Origin: Bacteroidota bacterium
GTDB lineage: Bacteria; Bacteroidota; Bacteroidia; Chitinophagales; Chitinophagaceae
NCBI GenBank assembly: GCA_947448725.1
Contig: CANFOM010000001.1
Location: 124,001-188,000 of the forward strand
DNA: 64,000 nt
Direction: 5' to 3'
In this document: positions 1 through 9,397 of the stretch, piece by piece
How the letters are laid out: every line of letters begins with the position of its first letter
Numbering within the stretch: position 1 is the stretch's first letter
Notes under the pieces: generated by a model
What the model saw: only the letters and a program-made list of their open reading frames with translations
Database searches by the model: none
Told to the model about the DNA's origin: nothing
Translations under genes and position numbers: made by a program

Positions 1-32
1 TTCGAGTAACCATGATTAATGAAAGTAGTAAT

Positions 33-60
33 AAAAAAACCCCAATTCACTGGGGGTCTT
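33..60 (-). terminator. Intrinsic terminator after the THX gene
   Basis: The arms ACCCC and GGGGT enclose an eight-base loop. On the minus strand the hairpin is followed by a run of T (the A run at 33-39). It lies about 13 bases past the stop codon of the THX gene, so it most likely ends that transcript. Confidence 0.75.
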
Positions 61-72
61 TATTACAATGTG

Positions 73-240
73 TTAAGCTTTCGCTTTAGTTACTTTTTCA
101 GCTTTAGCTGGTTTAGTAGTTTTTTCTACTTTAGCTGCTGCTGCTTTAGCACCTTTGCTAGCCACTTTATGTGGTCTGCTTTTGCCAAAAGAACCTAAAA
201 ATCTTTTTCCTTTAGCTGTTTTTTTATCTCCTCTTCCCAT
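73..240 (-). CDS. Ribosomal small-subunit protein bTHX family
   Basis: This 55-residue, very basic protein starts MGRGDKKTAKGKRFLGSFG, the signature of the THX family, small peptides that sit in the head of the 30S subunit. The second half is a low-complexity Ala/Lys/Thr tail that probably stays flexible. I chose the ATG at 240 because the family begins at MGRGD; an upstream in-frame start at 276 would add an unconserved extension running into the HU terminator. The gene is flanked by its own terminator and that of HU, so it appears to be monocistronic. Family assignment is by N-terminal motif recognition; the tail is not diagnostic. Confidence 0.85.
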   Translation of the reverse strand: MGRGDKKTAKGKRFLGSFGKSRPHKVASKGAKAAAAKVEKTTKPAKAEKVTKAKA

Positions 241-284
241 GTTCTTGTTTTTTGTTAATTGGTGATTGAACAGCAAAAATAAAA

Positions 285-309
285 AAACCCTCGCACATAC
301 GAGGGTTTT
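285..309 (-). terminator. Intrinsic terminator after the HU gene
   Basis: A 9-10 bp stem (AAACCCTCG paired with CGAGGGTTT) has a six-base loop and A/T runs on both sides. On the minus strand it ends in a T run about 40 bases past the HU stop. The reverse orientation also has T residues, but no plus-strand gene needs it here. Confidence 0.85.
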
Positions 310-349
310 ATTTCAAAATCTTAGTATTAAGCTGTTTTTAGAGCAAAAA

Positions 350-619
350 CTACAATTTGCCGCTTAATTCTTTACCAGCTTTAAATTTAGCAACTTTTTT
401 AGCTTTGATTTTGATAGCAGCTCCAGTTTGAGGATTGCGGCCCATACGAGCTGCACGCTTAGAAACTGAAAATGTACCAAATCCTACTAAAGTTACTTTA
501 TCCCCTTTTTTCAAGGCTTTTGTAACTGCTTCGATAAATGCATCAACTGCTGCATTTGCTTGTGTTTTTGCGATCTCTGCATTGTCGGCAATGTGAGCGA
601 TCAATTCTGCTTTGTTCAT
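350..619 (-). CDS. HU/IHF-family nucleoid DNA-binding protein
   Basis: The 89-residue protein has the typical HU layout: a helical dimerisation N-terminus ([20 protein letters not shown]), the [25 protein letters not shown] core, and the Lys-rich C-terminal helix ending GKELSGKL. The GFGTF and RNPQTG motifs lead into the beta arms that intercalate in the DNA minor groove. Length matches bacterial HU (about 90 aa). I chose the ATG at 619, where the family begins; an extension to 655 would read back through the probable -7 promoter box. HU compacts and bends DNA and assists replication and recombination. A terminator follows the gene. Confidence 0.95.
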   Translation of the reverse strand: MNKAELIAHIADNAEIAKTQANAAVDAFIEAVTKALKKGDKVTLVGFGTFSVSKRAARMGRNPQTGAAIKIKAKKVAKFKAGKELSGKL

Positions 620-652
620 AGATGTGTTTTTTATAAGTTTAAAACGATGTAA

Positions 653-660
653 CAAATTTA
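653..660 (-). promoter_or_regulatory. Probable -7 promoter element of the HU gene
   Basis: On the minus strand the octamer TAAATTTG matches the Bacteroidota -7 consensus TAnnTTTG exactly and lies 33 bases before the HU start codon. I see only a T-rich stretch, not a clear TTTG, at the expected -33 position. Confidence 0.5.
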
Positions 661-878
661 TTAGCTTTTATCAATTGAAAAAATATTTTTTTTCAAAATC
701 GATTTTTATTTTTCCTTTGAAACCCTTAAATAGTAAGGATTTCATTAAAAAACGGTAATATCGTTAGTTTAAGGTATTGATAAAAATAAGTAGGAAAGCC
801 TTGCTGCCATTGAGTTTCATTGATAAGCGGCTGTAATATAGGCCAGTGGCGGTTTTCCCGATTTTAAACTATCCACAA

Positions 879-1181
879 TCAATTCACAATTTGCATTTGG
901 GTGCAAAAATAGTAACATTTTTCACCCCAATGGAGTTGAACCTCCTCTAAATGCTTGTTGGCATGAAGTGCAAGGTAGGCTTGCAATTGCTCAAGGTGGG
1001 GGGTAAAAAGTTGAATGGTATAAGTGGGTTCTTGATCGGAATTAACGGTTATTTGATACCATTTAATTTCTTCAAAACAAGAAGTTGCATGAATCATAGG
1101 GATAAAAGTTTGCTTTATCCACTCTTTCCAAGGCAATTCAAATGCTTCAATAACTTGAAAGCTAATATTGTATACCTGCAT
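879..1181 (-). CDS. DUF4286 family protein
   Basis: This 100-residue soluble protein begins MQVYNISFQVIEAFELPWKEWI and has the pattern of the DUF4286 family, which is widespread in Bacteroidota and has no assigned function: an N-terminal beta strand, a helix, a hydrophobic strand with the PTYTIQLF segment, and a second helix with paired aromatic residues (CYYFC). It resembles a compact ferredoxin-like fold, but that is inference. It follows the exonuclease III gene with a 3-base gap, so the two are probably co-transcribed. I see no signal peptide or membrane segment. Confidence 0.75.
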   Translation of the reverse strand: MQVYNISFQVIEAFELPWKEWIKQTFIPMIHATSCFEEIKWYQITVNSDQEPTYTIQLFTPHLEQLQAYLALHANKHLEEVQLHWGEKCYYFCTQMQIVN

Positions 1182-1184
1182 GTT

Positions 1185-1955
1185 TTATTTTTTTAATTCT
1201 AATAGGATAGGGCAGTGATCACTGTGTTTGACCAAAGGTAATATAGAAGCCAATTGAATGGATGGCAATAAGGCCTTAGTGGCACATAAGTAATCAATTC
1301 TCCAGCCTTTATTTTGCAATCTTACCGATGGGAACCTTTGACTCCACCAGGAATAGGCCCCAATAGTGTCTGGACTTAATTGTCTAAAACTGTCTATCCA
1401 ACCATCGCTTAATAATTGGTCCATCCAAGCTCTTTCTTCGGGTAAAAATCCGGAGGATTTTTTATTGCCTTTAGGGTCATGAATATCTATGGCTTGATGT
1501 GCAATATTGTAATCGCCGGCAACAATTATATTAGGGCGTGTTTTTTTTAAGTTTTGTAGATAGGTATAAAATTCTTTTAACCATTGGTATTTATAAGTTT
1601 GTCTTTCCTCGCCGCTGGTGCCTGACGGGAAATAGGCATTTACAATAGTCAAATCACCAAGATCAATTCTAACCACCCTTCCTTCTGCATCACTCATTGT
1701 ATACCCATTGCCGTAAACGATTAAATCGGGCTTTACTTTGCTAAAGATGGCTACTCCGCTGTACCCTTTTTTTTGTGCAGCATACCAAGCTACATGATAA
1801 CCTAATGAAGTGAATAAGCTGATATCAATATCTGTTGCTGCCGCTTTGGTTTCTTGTACACAAAAAATATCTACCGGATTTTCAATTAACCATTCTATTA
1901 ATCCTTTTTTTATAGCAGCCCGAATTCCATTTAAGTTATAACTTACTATGCGCAT
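1185..1955 (-). CDS. xth: Exodeoxyribonuclease III (AP endonuclease family 1)
   Basis: The 256-residue protein spans one exonuclease/endonuclease/phosphatase domain. Visible catalytic elements are Asn7 in the N-terminal strand, the metal-binding Glu35 in VQETK, Asp148 and Asn150 in GDYN, the substrate-binding GWRIDYLC segment, and the C-terminal SDHCP with the catalytic His247. Members cleave 5' to abasic sites and remove blocked 3' ends in base excision repair, and act as 3'-5' exonucleases on duplex DNA. The length matches E. coli XthA (about 268 aa). It is the first gene of a likely two-gene unit with the DUF4286 gene. Confidence 0.93.
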   Translation of the reverse strand: MRIVSYNLNGIRAAIKKGLIEWLIENPVDIFCVQETKAAATDIDISLFTSLGYHVAWYAAQKKGYSGVAIFSKVKPDLIVYGNGYTMSDAEGRVVRIDLGDLTIVNAYFPSGTSGEERQTYKYQWLKEFYTYLQNLKKTRPNIIVAGDYNIAHQAIDIHDPKGNKKSSGFLPEERAWMDQLLSDGWIDSFRQLSPDTIGAYSWWSQRFPSVRLQNKGWRIDYLCATKALLPSIQLASILPLVKHSDHCPILLELKK

Positions 1956-1969
1956 TTTTTAATACAGTT

Positions 1970-3346
1970 TTAGGAGGGACTTTGAAATATTTCACTGTAA
2001 GCAATTAGCAATAATAAATTAACAATGGGGGCGGGTGTATTTTTTTCAATTAATACCATTTGGATAGGTTTTTTATCTCCCTCTACCACCATTATTTTTT
2101 TATTATCTAAGCTGATGGTTTTTAAATTATTTTCAAAATCCATGTTAATAGAAAACCGATGATCCAGCAATCTTCCTTCAATGACTCTAGAGTGAACAAT
2201 GGGTTGTTTTGCATAAAAAGTGCCTAAAGAAAAAGACTTAGTTGAATCATATCCGTTGTATATGATGTCGGGATAAAAGAATTTGTCGGGCTCTGTGCTA
2301 TTTTCTTTCACTAAAAAATTACCAATATTATTTTTGTCTTGATATAGATTATGAATGCTATCTTTCAAAAATTCAATACCATTTTTCTTTTCATTGTCAC
2401 TGTTCATTGACTCGCCGGTAAATTCAATATATGCTTCTATGGTATAGTCGATATTGTCATGTACATTTCTTAAAGGTTGAATTACTTGGTAAAACTCTTT
2501 ATTATAAATGCCAGACCTAGTTTTTCTTATTAAATTGATTGCCTCTTTAAAAGGGTTCTCTGGAGATTTATCTTTTACATTAATTTTATTAAGTAGTGCT
2601 TCGGGCGTTCTCAATAGCTGTACAATGCCATTATTGCTATAGGACATAAATTGTTTAGCAGTATCAAACATAATTCTTGGCTGATTGTGTAGGAGCGGCA
2701 TCCAGTAATTATCTGTAGCATAAGCGGCAGGCATCTTAGCTTCCATGAATTCCATATCACCCATTTGAGGACTCATAAAGCTAATTGCTTTTGCAATGGC
2801 TTGATAAATATTGCTTGGCACACTTCCGGTGGTCAATATTTCCTGGCCCATACCTAAAGCGTGAATTGGAAGTATGGCAACAAGCATGGTCTTTCCAAAA
2901 ACTTTTTCTTGCTTTTGATTATAAATATTACAAGCGATATACCATATGGAATGAATACTATCTTGTTTAGATTCAGGTAAGGTTACCCAATTATTTCTAA
3001 AAACAAAGGATGGCGTCATTTCGTATAATTCTAAATAAGCATGAAATGGATACGCTCTACTTTGTGACCAATCCACTACTATTTTTCCTAGCTGACTTTG
3101 TTTTTTTAATTCTTTATTGGTTGGGGGAATACTGGTTTCTCGTTCTAAGTGCATACTTGCTAATAAGCCTGAATCAAATGCATGTAAAAGGGGCGTGATA
3201 TTGGTAGGAAGATGCCAATAAGTAGCTGCTGGATGGATATTGGAATAGGTTTGAATTTGTTCCAGGACTACTTTATTTTGGCCATAGCCCCAAAGCCCTA
3301 TCAGTTGTAATAGGATCACTCGAAAAAAGATAGAAATGGCTTTCAT
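1970..3346 (-). CDS. Exported protein of unknown function
   Basis: I do not recognise this 458-residue protein. It starts with a typical signal peptide (MKAISIFF, then a hydrophobic stretch to residue 20) and a probable cleavage site after GYGQ; no lipobox cysteine is present. The rest is soluble, with mixed alpha/beta composition, no internal repeats and no catalytic motif that I can name. It lies upstream of exonuclease III on the same strand with a 14-base gap, so some co-transcription is possible, but its own start is well separated from the divergent LOG gene. A periplasmic or surface location is inferred from the signal peptide only. Confidence 0.75.
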   Translation of the reverse strand: MKAISIFFRVILLQLIGLWGYGQNKVVLEQIQTYSNIHPAATYWHLPTNITPLLHAFDSGLLASMHLERETSIPPTNKELKKQSQLGKIVVDWSQSRAYPFHAYLELYEMTPSFVFRNNWVTLPESKQDSIHSIWYIACNIYNQKQEKVFGKTMLVAILPIHALGMGQEILTTGSVPSNIYQAIAKAISFMSPQMGDMEFMEAKMPAAYATDNYWMPLLHNQPRIMFDTAKQFMSYSNNGIVQLLRTPEALLNKINVKDKSPENPFKEAINLIRKTRSGIYNKEFYQVIQPLRNVHDNIDYTIEAYIEFTGESMNSDNEKKNGIEFLKDSIHNLYQDKNNIGNFLVKENSTEPDKFFYPDIIYNGYDSTKSFSLGTFYAKQPIVHSRVIEGRLLDHRFSINMDFENNLKTISLDNKKIMVVEGDKKPIQMVLIEKNTPAPIVNLLLLIAYSEIFQSPS

Positions 3347-3450
3347 GGTTGATAAAAATTACCTTTCAAATTTAACTAATTTAATGTACTCGGCTTAATT
3401 AATTTATTCTAACTTCATAAAATTGAATTTCATTCATCAATCATTTACTA

Positions 3451-4188
3451 ATGTCCTCCAAACTTAAACAACGTATCATTCCTGCTACCAAGCAGTTTGA
3501 TTTAGAAGGGCCTAAACCAAGGATGAATGAATTTTTATTTGCACTTCAAATTTTTGTTCAATTTATAAAAGGTTTTCGAACCCTTCATTTCGTAGGCCCA
3601 AGTGTAACCGTATTTGGATCGGCCCGTTTTAAAGAAAATAATCCTTACTATATTAAAGCGCGCGAAATTGGGAAACGAATCGCTGGTCTAGGTTTTACAA
3701 CAATGACAGGAGGGGGGCCAGGCATTATGGAAGCAGCCAATAGAGGAGCTTTTGAAAACGGAGGCACTTCCGTTGGATGCAATATTAAATTGCCCTTTGA
3801 ACAACATATCAATCCCTACACTCAAATCTCACTTACTTTTAACTATTTCTTTATTCGCAAAGTTTTATTAGTGAAGTACTCGTATGCATTTATAATTATG
3901 CCCGGAGGATTTGGTACCCAAGATGAATTTTTTGAAACTCTTACTTTGGCTCAAACCAAAGTAATCAATGATTTTCCCATTGTTGTGATGGGTAAAGAGT
4001 ATTATCAACCTTTTCATCATTGGATGGACCATATGATTGCTGAGGGAACTATATCACCTGAAGATAAAAAATTCATGTTGTTTACAGACAGCGTTGACGA
4101 AGCCATTGAACATATTAGTAAGTATGTTCGAAAAAATTATGTAGTTAAACCACGTAAACGTTTATGGTGGTTGCTGGAGAAAATATAA
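3451..4188 (+). CDS. LOG-family (TIGR00730) nucleotide phosphoribohydrolase
   Basis: The 245-residue protein has a Rossmann-like fold with the family signatures TGGGPGIMEAANRGA (residues 86-100) and PGGFGTQDE (151-159). These bind the nucleotide phosphate and supply the catalytic glutamate in LONELY GUY enzymes, which release free base from nucleoside 5'-monophosphates (cytokinin riboside phosphates in plants; AMP-type substrates in bacteria). Older databases call the family lysine decarboxylase, which is incorrect. The bacterial role is unsettled. The gene is monocistronic: divergent from the exported protein and closed by a terminator shared with the convergent methionine synthase gene. Confidence 0.9.
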   Translation: MSSKLKQRIIPATKQFDLEGPKPRMNEFLFALQIFVQFIKGFRTLHFVGPSVTVFGSARFKENNPYYIKAREIGKRIAGLGFTTMTGGGPGIMEAANRGAFENGGTSVGCNIKLPFEQHINPYTQISLTFNYFFIRKVLLVKYSYAFIIMPGGFGTQDEFFETLTLAQTKVINDFPIVVMGKEYYQPFHHWMDHMIAEGTISPEDKKFMLFTDSVDEAIEHISKYVRKNYVVKPRKRLWWLLEKI

Positions 4189-4193
4189 GAAAT

Positions 4194-4227
4194 AAAAAAG
4201 GAACTTAATAATAAGTTCCTTTTTTTA
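4194..4227. terminator. Bidirectional terminator between LOG and metH genes
   Basis: AAAGGAACTTA and TAAGTTCCTTT form an 11-bp stem with a short AT loop, with an A run on the left and a T run on the right. It lies between two convergent genes and can serve both strands. Confidence 0.85.
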
Positions 4228-4241
4228 TTAGTTGAGTATCA

Positions 4242-6953
4242 TTAGTCAATCACCGGTTGCAACCACCTGGTAATGTATTCCAAAGCTTTGTTTTTTCTTT
4301 GTGCATAATCTATTACCTGATCTTGTGTGATTTTTCCTAATCCAAAATATTGACTTTGTGGATTAGCGAAATACCAGCCACAAACACTGGAAGCTGGATA
4401 CATGGCTAAACTTTCGGTTAAACTAATTCCTGTATTTTTTTCGGCCTCTAATAAATTAAATAAGGTATACTTCTCGGTATGGTCGGGGCAGGCTGGATAA
4501 CCAGGCGCAGGGCGTATCCCAACATATTGTTCGCTAATCAAAGATTCATTGGTCAATTGCTCGCCGGCTGCATAGCCCCAATATTCTTTCCTTGTTTTGG
4601 CATGTAAGTATTCGGCGAAGGCTTCGGCTAATCTGTCTGCTAAAGCTTGTAATATAATTTTATTATAGTCGTCTAAGTTTGCCTCAAATTGTTTGATATG
4701 CTTTTCAATACCATGTATGGTTACTGCAAATGCCCCTAGGTAATCTTTTTTATTTTCTTCAGCAGGACAAATAAAGTCGGCCAATGAATAGTTAGGTTGC
4801 CCTGCAGTTTTTTTAGCCTGTTGTCTTAAAAAATGTAAGGCTACTTCTTCTTTTCCATTGGTCACTAGTACATCATCATCTTTAGATTGTGCTGGCCAAA
4901 ATCCAACAGCCCCTTTGGCGGTGAGCCAATTTTCTTTAATTATTTGAGTTAATAATTTATTAGCATCCTCATATAATTTGCTCGCCACTTCTCCTACTTT
5001 TTCATCGGTAAGAATAGCGGGGAAATTACCATGCAATTCCCAGGCAATGAAAAAGGGTTTCCAATCAATATAGTCTACTAACACCGACAAGTCGGTTAAT
5101 TCAATCGCTTTATTTCCTGTAAAAGTTGGAGCGGTTACGGAGAAATTATTCCAATCAATCACTGCTTTATTTTTTAAAGCATCTGTATAACTTACAGATT
5201 GCCTTACCGTTTTTTTATTGTCAAAATCTGATTTTAATTGAACATATGCAGCTTCTAATTCTTTCAGAAAAGGCGCTTTTTGATCTTTGTTTAAAAGAGA
5301 CCCTGCTACAGTTACACTTCTGGATGCATCCAATACATGGACAACACCCAGGTCGTATTCGGGGGCAATTTTTACAGCCGTATGCATTCTCGAAGTGGTT
5401 GCCCCTCCCAATATTAAAGGAATGGTCATGCCTCTTCTTTTCATTTCTTTAGCAATGTGTACCATCTCATCTAAAGAAGGTGTAATTAATCCACTTAAAC
5501 CTACAATATCTACTTCCTGCTTTTGTGCTTCCGCTAAAATTTTATCTGCAGATACCATCACCCCTAAGTCAATAATTTCATAACCATTGCAACCCAATAC
5601 TACGCCCACAATATTTTTTCCAATATCATGAACATCCCCTTTAACGGTGGCTAATAAAATTTTTGCTGGACCTTTGCTTGCGCTATTTGGATTAATAGAT
5701 GCTAATTTTTTTCTTTCTTTTTCTGCTTCAATAAAAGGCGTTAAAACGGCCACGCTTTTTTTCATCACACGTGCGCTTTTTACTACTTGGGGTAAAAACA
5801 TTTTTCCTGATCCAAATAAATCGCCTACTTGATTCATGCCTGCCATTAAGGGCCCTTCAATGACTTCTAAAGGCTCGCTGTATTTTAACCTGGCTTCTTC
5901 GGTATCCGCATCAATAAAATCGGTAATCCCATTGATTAAAGAATGCGCCAATCTTTCTTCCACGGTGCCTTCACGCCATGCTGCACTTTTTACTTCTACC
6001 TTACCTTTTGCTTTAACCGTATCTGCATATTGAATTAAGGCTTCAGTAGCTTCATTATTATCATTATTTTTATTAAGAATTACGTCTTCGCATAAATTTC
6101 TTAAAGTAGGTTCAATTTCATCATATACTTCTAATTGCCCCGCATTGACAATACCCATATCCATACCCGCTTTAATGGCATGGTATAAGAATACAGCATG
6201 TATGGCTTCGCGCACCGTATCATTGCCTCTAAAAGAAAAAGAGACATTAGAAACACCGCCACTCACTTTAGCCAATGGCATTTTTTGTTTAATTACACGG
6301 GTTGCTTCAATAAAGTCAACGGCATAATTATTATGTTCTTCAATACCAGTAGCTACCGCAAAAATATTGGGATCGAAAATAATATCCTGTGGATCATAGC
6401 CCACTTGTTCTACTAATATTTTATAAGCACGGGTACAAATTTCAATTTTTCTTTCTTTGGTATCTGCTTGGCCTACTTCATCAAAAGCCATTACAATCAC
6501 TGCAGCGCCATAGGCTTTACAGATATGGGCTTGCTCAATAAACTTGGCTTCTCCTTCCTTCATGGAGATGGAATTCACAATACATTTTCCTTGCACACAT
6601 TTTAATCCCGCTTCAATAATTTCAAATTTGGAACTATCTATCATGATAGGAATACGTGCAATATCTGGTTCGCTTTGAACTAAATTTAAAAATGTAGTCA
6701 TGGCTTTAATCCCTTCCAATAAAGCGTCGTCCATATTTACATCAATAATTTGTGCGCCACTTTCTACTTGTTGACGTGCTACTGACAAAGCTTCTTCGTA
6801 TTGATTGTCACGAATTAAACGTGCAAATTTTTTAGAACCAGTTACATTAGTTCTTTCTCCAACGTTTACAAAATTGGTTTCGGGACGAATCACCAAAGGC
6901 TCTAGTCCTGCTAACCTCAAAAATGGTTTTATATGTATTATATCCTCACTCAT
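4242..6953 (-). CDS. metH: Cobalamin-dependent methionine synthase, folate/B12/activation part
   Basis: This 903-residue protein carries the last three modules of MetH and lacks the homocysteine module. It begins with the pterin-binding barrel ([16 protein letters not shown] near residue 25), then the helical B12 cap and the Rossmann cobalamin domain with the axial-ligand motif GDVHDIGKN (around residue 440), followed by the AdoMet-binding reactivation domain (residues about 600-900; [11 protein letters not shown] near the end). It transfers methyl from methyl-tetrahydrofolate through cob(I)alamin to homocysteine held by the partner protein. It starts 3 bases after the stop of the homocysteine-module gene, so the two subunits are translated from one message. 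Split MetH is known in Bacteroidota. Confidence 0.95.
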   Translation of the reverse strand: MSEDIIHIKPFLRLAGLEPLVIRPETNFVNVGERTNVTGSKKFARLIRDNQYEEALSVARQQVESGAQIIDVNMDDALLEGIKAMTTFLNLVQSEPDIARIPIMIDSSKFEIIEAGLKCVQGKCIVNSISMKEGEAKFIEQAHICKAYGAAVIVMAFDEVGQADTKERKIEICTRAYKILVEQVGYDPQDIIFDPNIFAVATGIEEHNNYAVDFIEATRVIKQKMPLAKVSGGVSNVSFSFRGNDTVREAIHAVFLYHAIKAGMDMGIVNAGQLEVYDEIEPTLRNLCEDVILNKNNDNNEATEALIQYADTVKAKGKVEVKSAAWREGTVEERLAHSLINGITDFIDADTEEARLKYSEPLEVIEGPLMAGMNQVGDLFGSGKMFLPQVVKSARVMKKSVAVLTPFIEAEKERKKLASINPNSASKGPAKILLATVKGDVHDIGKNIVGVVLGCNGYEIIDLGVMVSADKILAEAQKQEVDIVGLSGLITPSLDEMVHIAKEMKRRGMTIPLILGGATTSRMHTAVKIAPEYDLGVVHVLDASRSVTVAGSLLNKDQKAPFLKELEAAYVQLKSDFDNKKTVRQSVSYTDALKNKAVIDWNNFSVTAPTFTGNKAIELTDLSVLVDYIDWKPFFIAWELHGNFPAILTDEKVGEVASKLYEDANKLLTQIIKENWLTAKGAVGFWPAQSKDDDVLVTNGKEEVALHFLRQQAKKTAGQPNYSLADFICPAEENKKDYLGAFAVTIHGIEKHIKQFEANLDDYNKIILQALADRLAEAFAEYLHAKTRKEYWGYAAGEQLTNESLISEQYVGIRPAPGYPACPDHTEKYTLFNLLEAEKNTGISLTESLAMYPASSVCGWYFANPQSQYFGLGKITQDQVIDYAQRKNKALEYITRWLQPVID

Positions 6954-6956
6954 AAT

Positions 6957-7970
6957 TTAAATTGTTGGGTCTAGAATGGGTAAGCCTCTTGGTGTAATGT
7001 TTTTTACATTTTCTGCCATGTGTTTAATATGATCGGGTGTGGTTCCGCAACAGCCACCTACTATATTTACAAATTTATTTTGTGCCCACTCTTCAATAAA
7101 GTGTGCTGTTTGATGTGGCTCCTCATCATATTCCCCCATGGCATTGGGTAAGCCTGCATTGGGATAGGCCGATGTATAACAAGTGGCTATTTGAGCAAGT
7201 TCTTCAATATGACTTCGCATTTCCTGTGCACCTAGTGCGCAATTTAAACCAACGCTTAATGGTTTGGCGTGTTCGATAGAGGTATAAAAGGCTTCTAAGG
7301 TTTGTCCACTTAAAGTTCTGCCTGATGCATCTGTGATGGTACCACTAATCATCATGGGTAATTCTGGCTTCCCAGCTTTTCTAAAAAATTCTTTCACAGC
7401 AAAAATGGCTGCCTTGGCATTCAAAGTATCAAAAATGGTTTCTATTAAAATAACATCTACACCACCATCTACTAAACCTCTAATTTGTTCGGTATAGGCC
7501 GTCACTACTTCGTCAAATGTAACTGCACGAAAACCAGGATTATTTACGTCTGGAGATAAACTTAAAGTTTTATTTAATGGGCCTATAGATCCAGCAATAA
7601 ATTTTTCATTGGTATTGGGATGTTTTGATTTGTATTGGTCAATGGCATCTCTAACACATTTTGAGGCAGCAACATTTAACTCATATGCCAATGCTTGCAT
7701 ATCATAATCGGCCATGGCAATGGACGTGCTACTGAAAGTATTGGTCTCTATAATATCTGCACCCGCTTCTAAATATTGTAAATGAATGCCTGTGATAATG
7801 GCTGGCTGTGTAATACATAATAAATCGTTGTTCCCTTTTAAGTCGGATGGCCAATGAGCAAAACGAGTTCCTCGGTAATCTTGTTCCGTTAACTTATGAC
7901 GTTGAATCATGGTACCCATGGCGCCATCTATCACCAAAATTCTTTTTTTAAGTGCCTCTTGAATTGACAT
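6957..7970 (-). CDS. metH: Methionine synthase homocysteine-binding subunit (split MetH N-part)
   Basis: The 337-residue protein is a complete homocysteine S-methyltransferase barrel. It has the N-terminal [10 protein letters not shown] motif and the three zinc-ligand cysteines expected in MetH: Cys244 (GLNCALG) and Cys307-Cys308 ([11 protein letters not shown]), which bind and activate homocysteine. In E. coli this domain is fused to the rest of MetH; here it is encoded directly upstream of it. I chose ATG 7970 ([10 protein letters not shown]); an in-frame ATG at 7988 would add six residues. No metF is present nearby. Its leader (7971-8179) holds one hairpin but no riboswitch that I recognise. 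Confidence 0.93.
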   Translation of the reverse strand: MSIQEALKKRILVIDGAMGTMIQRHKLTEQDYRGTRFAHWPSDLKGNNDLLCITQPAIITGIHLQYLEAGADIIETNTFSSTSIAMADYDMQALAYELNVAASKCVRDAIDQYKSKHPNTNEKFIAGSIGPLNKTLSLSPDVNNPGFRAVTFDEVVTAYTEQIRGLVDGGVDVILIETIFDTLNAKAAIFAVKEFFRKAGKPELPMMISGTITDASGRTLSGQTLEAFYTSIEHAKPLSVGLNCALGAQEMRSHIEELAQIATCYTSAYPNAGLPNAMGEYDEEPHQTAHFIEEWAQNKFVNIVGGCCGTTPDHIKHMAENVKNITPRGLPILDPTI

Positions 7971-8083
7971 AAATAATATTTTATGCATGTATCCAAAAGA
8001 AGGAAGAGCAACTAAATAATACTAATTATGAAAGGGGGCTCAATAATTGTATCGTTTATTAGTTCTTTTTCCTCTAAAGGATG

Positions 8084-8113
8084 GCAGGTTGAACAATAAA
8101 CAAATCCACCTGC
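8084..8113 (-). other. Hairpin in the leader of the split metH operon
   Basis: GCAGGT at 8084-8089 is complementary to ACCTGC at 8108-8113 with an 18-base AT-rich loop, about 115 bases before the metH start. The surrounding intergenic DNA is more GC-rich than other spacers in the window. The conserved core of cobalamin or SAM riboswitches is not visible, so the role is unknown. Confidence 0.3.
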
Positions 8114-8179
8114 AATGCGGTGCGAAGTTAATACACTATTGTATTGTAGCCAAATTAAGCATTAACGTAGGTATAGGCA

Positions 8180-8713
8180 TTAAGGATAAGTGGCAGCAAT
8201 GTCTATATTTATTTTATCAGCTACCATTTTAATTAAAATACCACCGATGCCAAAGTCTTTTAATGTGACTGTAAATAAAGCGCTTGCTTTTACTATACCA
8301 TTGTTCACTTCTATTATGCCATTGGTTTGAATGGGTTTGTTCACCCCATGCACTTGCATATTACCCGCTACGGCAATGGGGTATTTTCCATCCTTGTTAA
8401 AATTGACTGAATTGATATTGGTTATTTTGCCTGTAAAGAAGGCACGTGGGAATTTATCACTTTCTAAATATTCGCTATTAAAGTGTTTTTGCATGGTTTC
8501 CATTTCGAACTTAAAATTCTTCACTAATAGAATAAAACTCAAATCACCATTGGTTTCTAAGCGACTAACTGCTTCTTTATTGATGGCGTCAATGTCATTA
8601 TCATCTGCCGCTGTAAAATGTACAATGGCATTGTTGGTGCTGTATTTTTTTTGAGCCTTAAGGGGCGAAACAAAACCTATAAAAAGGAGTAAAGTCCAAA
8701 ATTGCATCTTCAT
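8180..8713 (-). CDS. YceI family periplasmic protein
   Basis: The 177-residue protein has a signal peptide (MKMQFWTLLLFIGFVSPLKA, cleaved near AQ) and a YceI-like lipocalin beta barrel: IVHFTA near the start, KNFKFEMETMQKHFNSEYLESDKFPRA-type segment in the middle, then a GNMQVHGVNKP strand. YceI proteins bind long hydrophobic ligands such as polyprenyl chains in the periplasm; the ligand here is not known. It lies 46 bases downstream of recR in the same direction, and the split metH operon follows after about 200 bases. The Bacteroidota members usually differ from E. coli YceI in the lid strands, so function is by fold only. Confidence 0.8.
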   Translation of the reverse strand: MKMQFWTLLLFIGFVSPLKAQKKYSTNNAIVHFTAADDNDIDAINKEAVSRLETNGDLSFILLVKNFKFEMETMQKHFNSEYLESDKFPRAFFTGKITNINSVNFNKDGKYPIAVAGNMQVHGVNKPIQTNGIIEVNNGIVKASALFTVTLKDFGIGGILIKMVADKINIDIAATYP

Positions 8714-8759
8714 ATTTCAATGTTTGAACATCAAAAATATCACTTTTTAATGATTTTTC

Positions 8760-9374
8760 CTATTTGATGTATTGATGGATGGGTTGTCGATTAGAAATAC
8801 TCTTACCTAAGGTCATTTCATCTGCATATTCCAATTCTCCTCCAAAGGCAATACCCCTTGCAATAGTTGTTATTAAACAATTGGATCGAGTAAGCTTTTT
8901 TTGAATATAATAAATGGTGGTGTCGCCTTGTATATTAGGGTTCAATGCAAAAATTAATTCTGTTACTTTGTCTTTGCTTACTCTTTCAATCAAAGGATCA
9001 ATGGTTAATTGCTCTGGTCCAATACCATCTAATGGAGAAATAATACCTCCTAAGACATGGTATGTGCCGTTAAATTGTTGTGTGTTTTCGATAGCAATTA
9101 CATCACGAATATTTTCAACAACACAAATGGTATCTTTTTTTCGGCCAGAATTAGCGCAAATGGAACAAATACTTCCATCACTAATATTATAACAGCGTTG
9201 ACAAAATTGAATTTCTTTTCTCATTTTTTTTAAGACTTCACTAAAATGAGTAGTTACTTCTTGTTCCTGTTTTAGTAAATGCAATACCAACCTTAATGCA
9301 GTCTTTTTACCAATACCAGGTAATTTGGCAAATTCGGCTACTGCGTTTTCTAATAAAGTGGATGGTAACTGCAT
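8760..9374 (-). CDS. recR: Recombination mediator RecR
   Basis: The 204-residue protein has all RecR parts: an N-terminal helix-hairpin-helix (LPGIGKKTALRLVLHLL), a C4 zinc finger (Cys58, Cys61, Cys70, Cys73), a Toprim domain (TICVVENIRDVIAIE) and the C-terminal Walker-B-like region (ARGIAFGGELEYADEMTLGKSI). RecR works with RecO and RecF to load RecA on gapped DNA. Length matches the family (about 200 aa). It follows the Ig-like lipoprotein gene by 23 bases and probably belongs to the same leftward transcript. Confidence 0.96.
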   Translation of the reverse strand: MQLPSTLLENAVAEFAKLPGIGKKTALRLVLHLLKQEQEVTTHFSEVLKKMRKEIQFCQRCYNISDGSICSICANSGRKKDTICVVENIRDVIAIENTQQFNGTYHVLGGIISPLDGIGPEQLTIDPLIERVSKDKVTELIFALNPNIQGDTTIYYIQKKLTRSNCLITTIARGIAFGGELEYADEMTLGKSISNRQPIHQYIK

Positions 9375-9397
9375 AGGTGATCAGGTAGGGAGTAAAA

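Noticed and set aside
3347..3450. Promoter for the LOG-family gene
   Set aside because: The AT-rich spacer has no TAnnTTTG element at a sensible distance from the start, so I do not call one.
5126..6416. Several plus-strand open frames inside metH
   Set aside because: They are shadow frames of a strongly conserved coding sequence, with no independent motif, start signal or spacing.
7971..8179. Possible cobalamin or SAM riboswitch ahead of the split metH operon
   Set aside because: Only one short hairpin and a partial ACCTGCC are visible; the conserved B12-box context, GCCACTG-type core and SAM riboswitch cores are absent.
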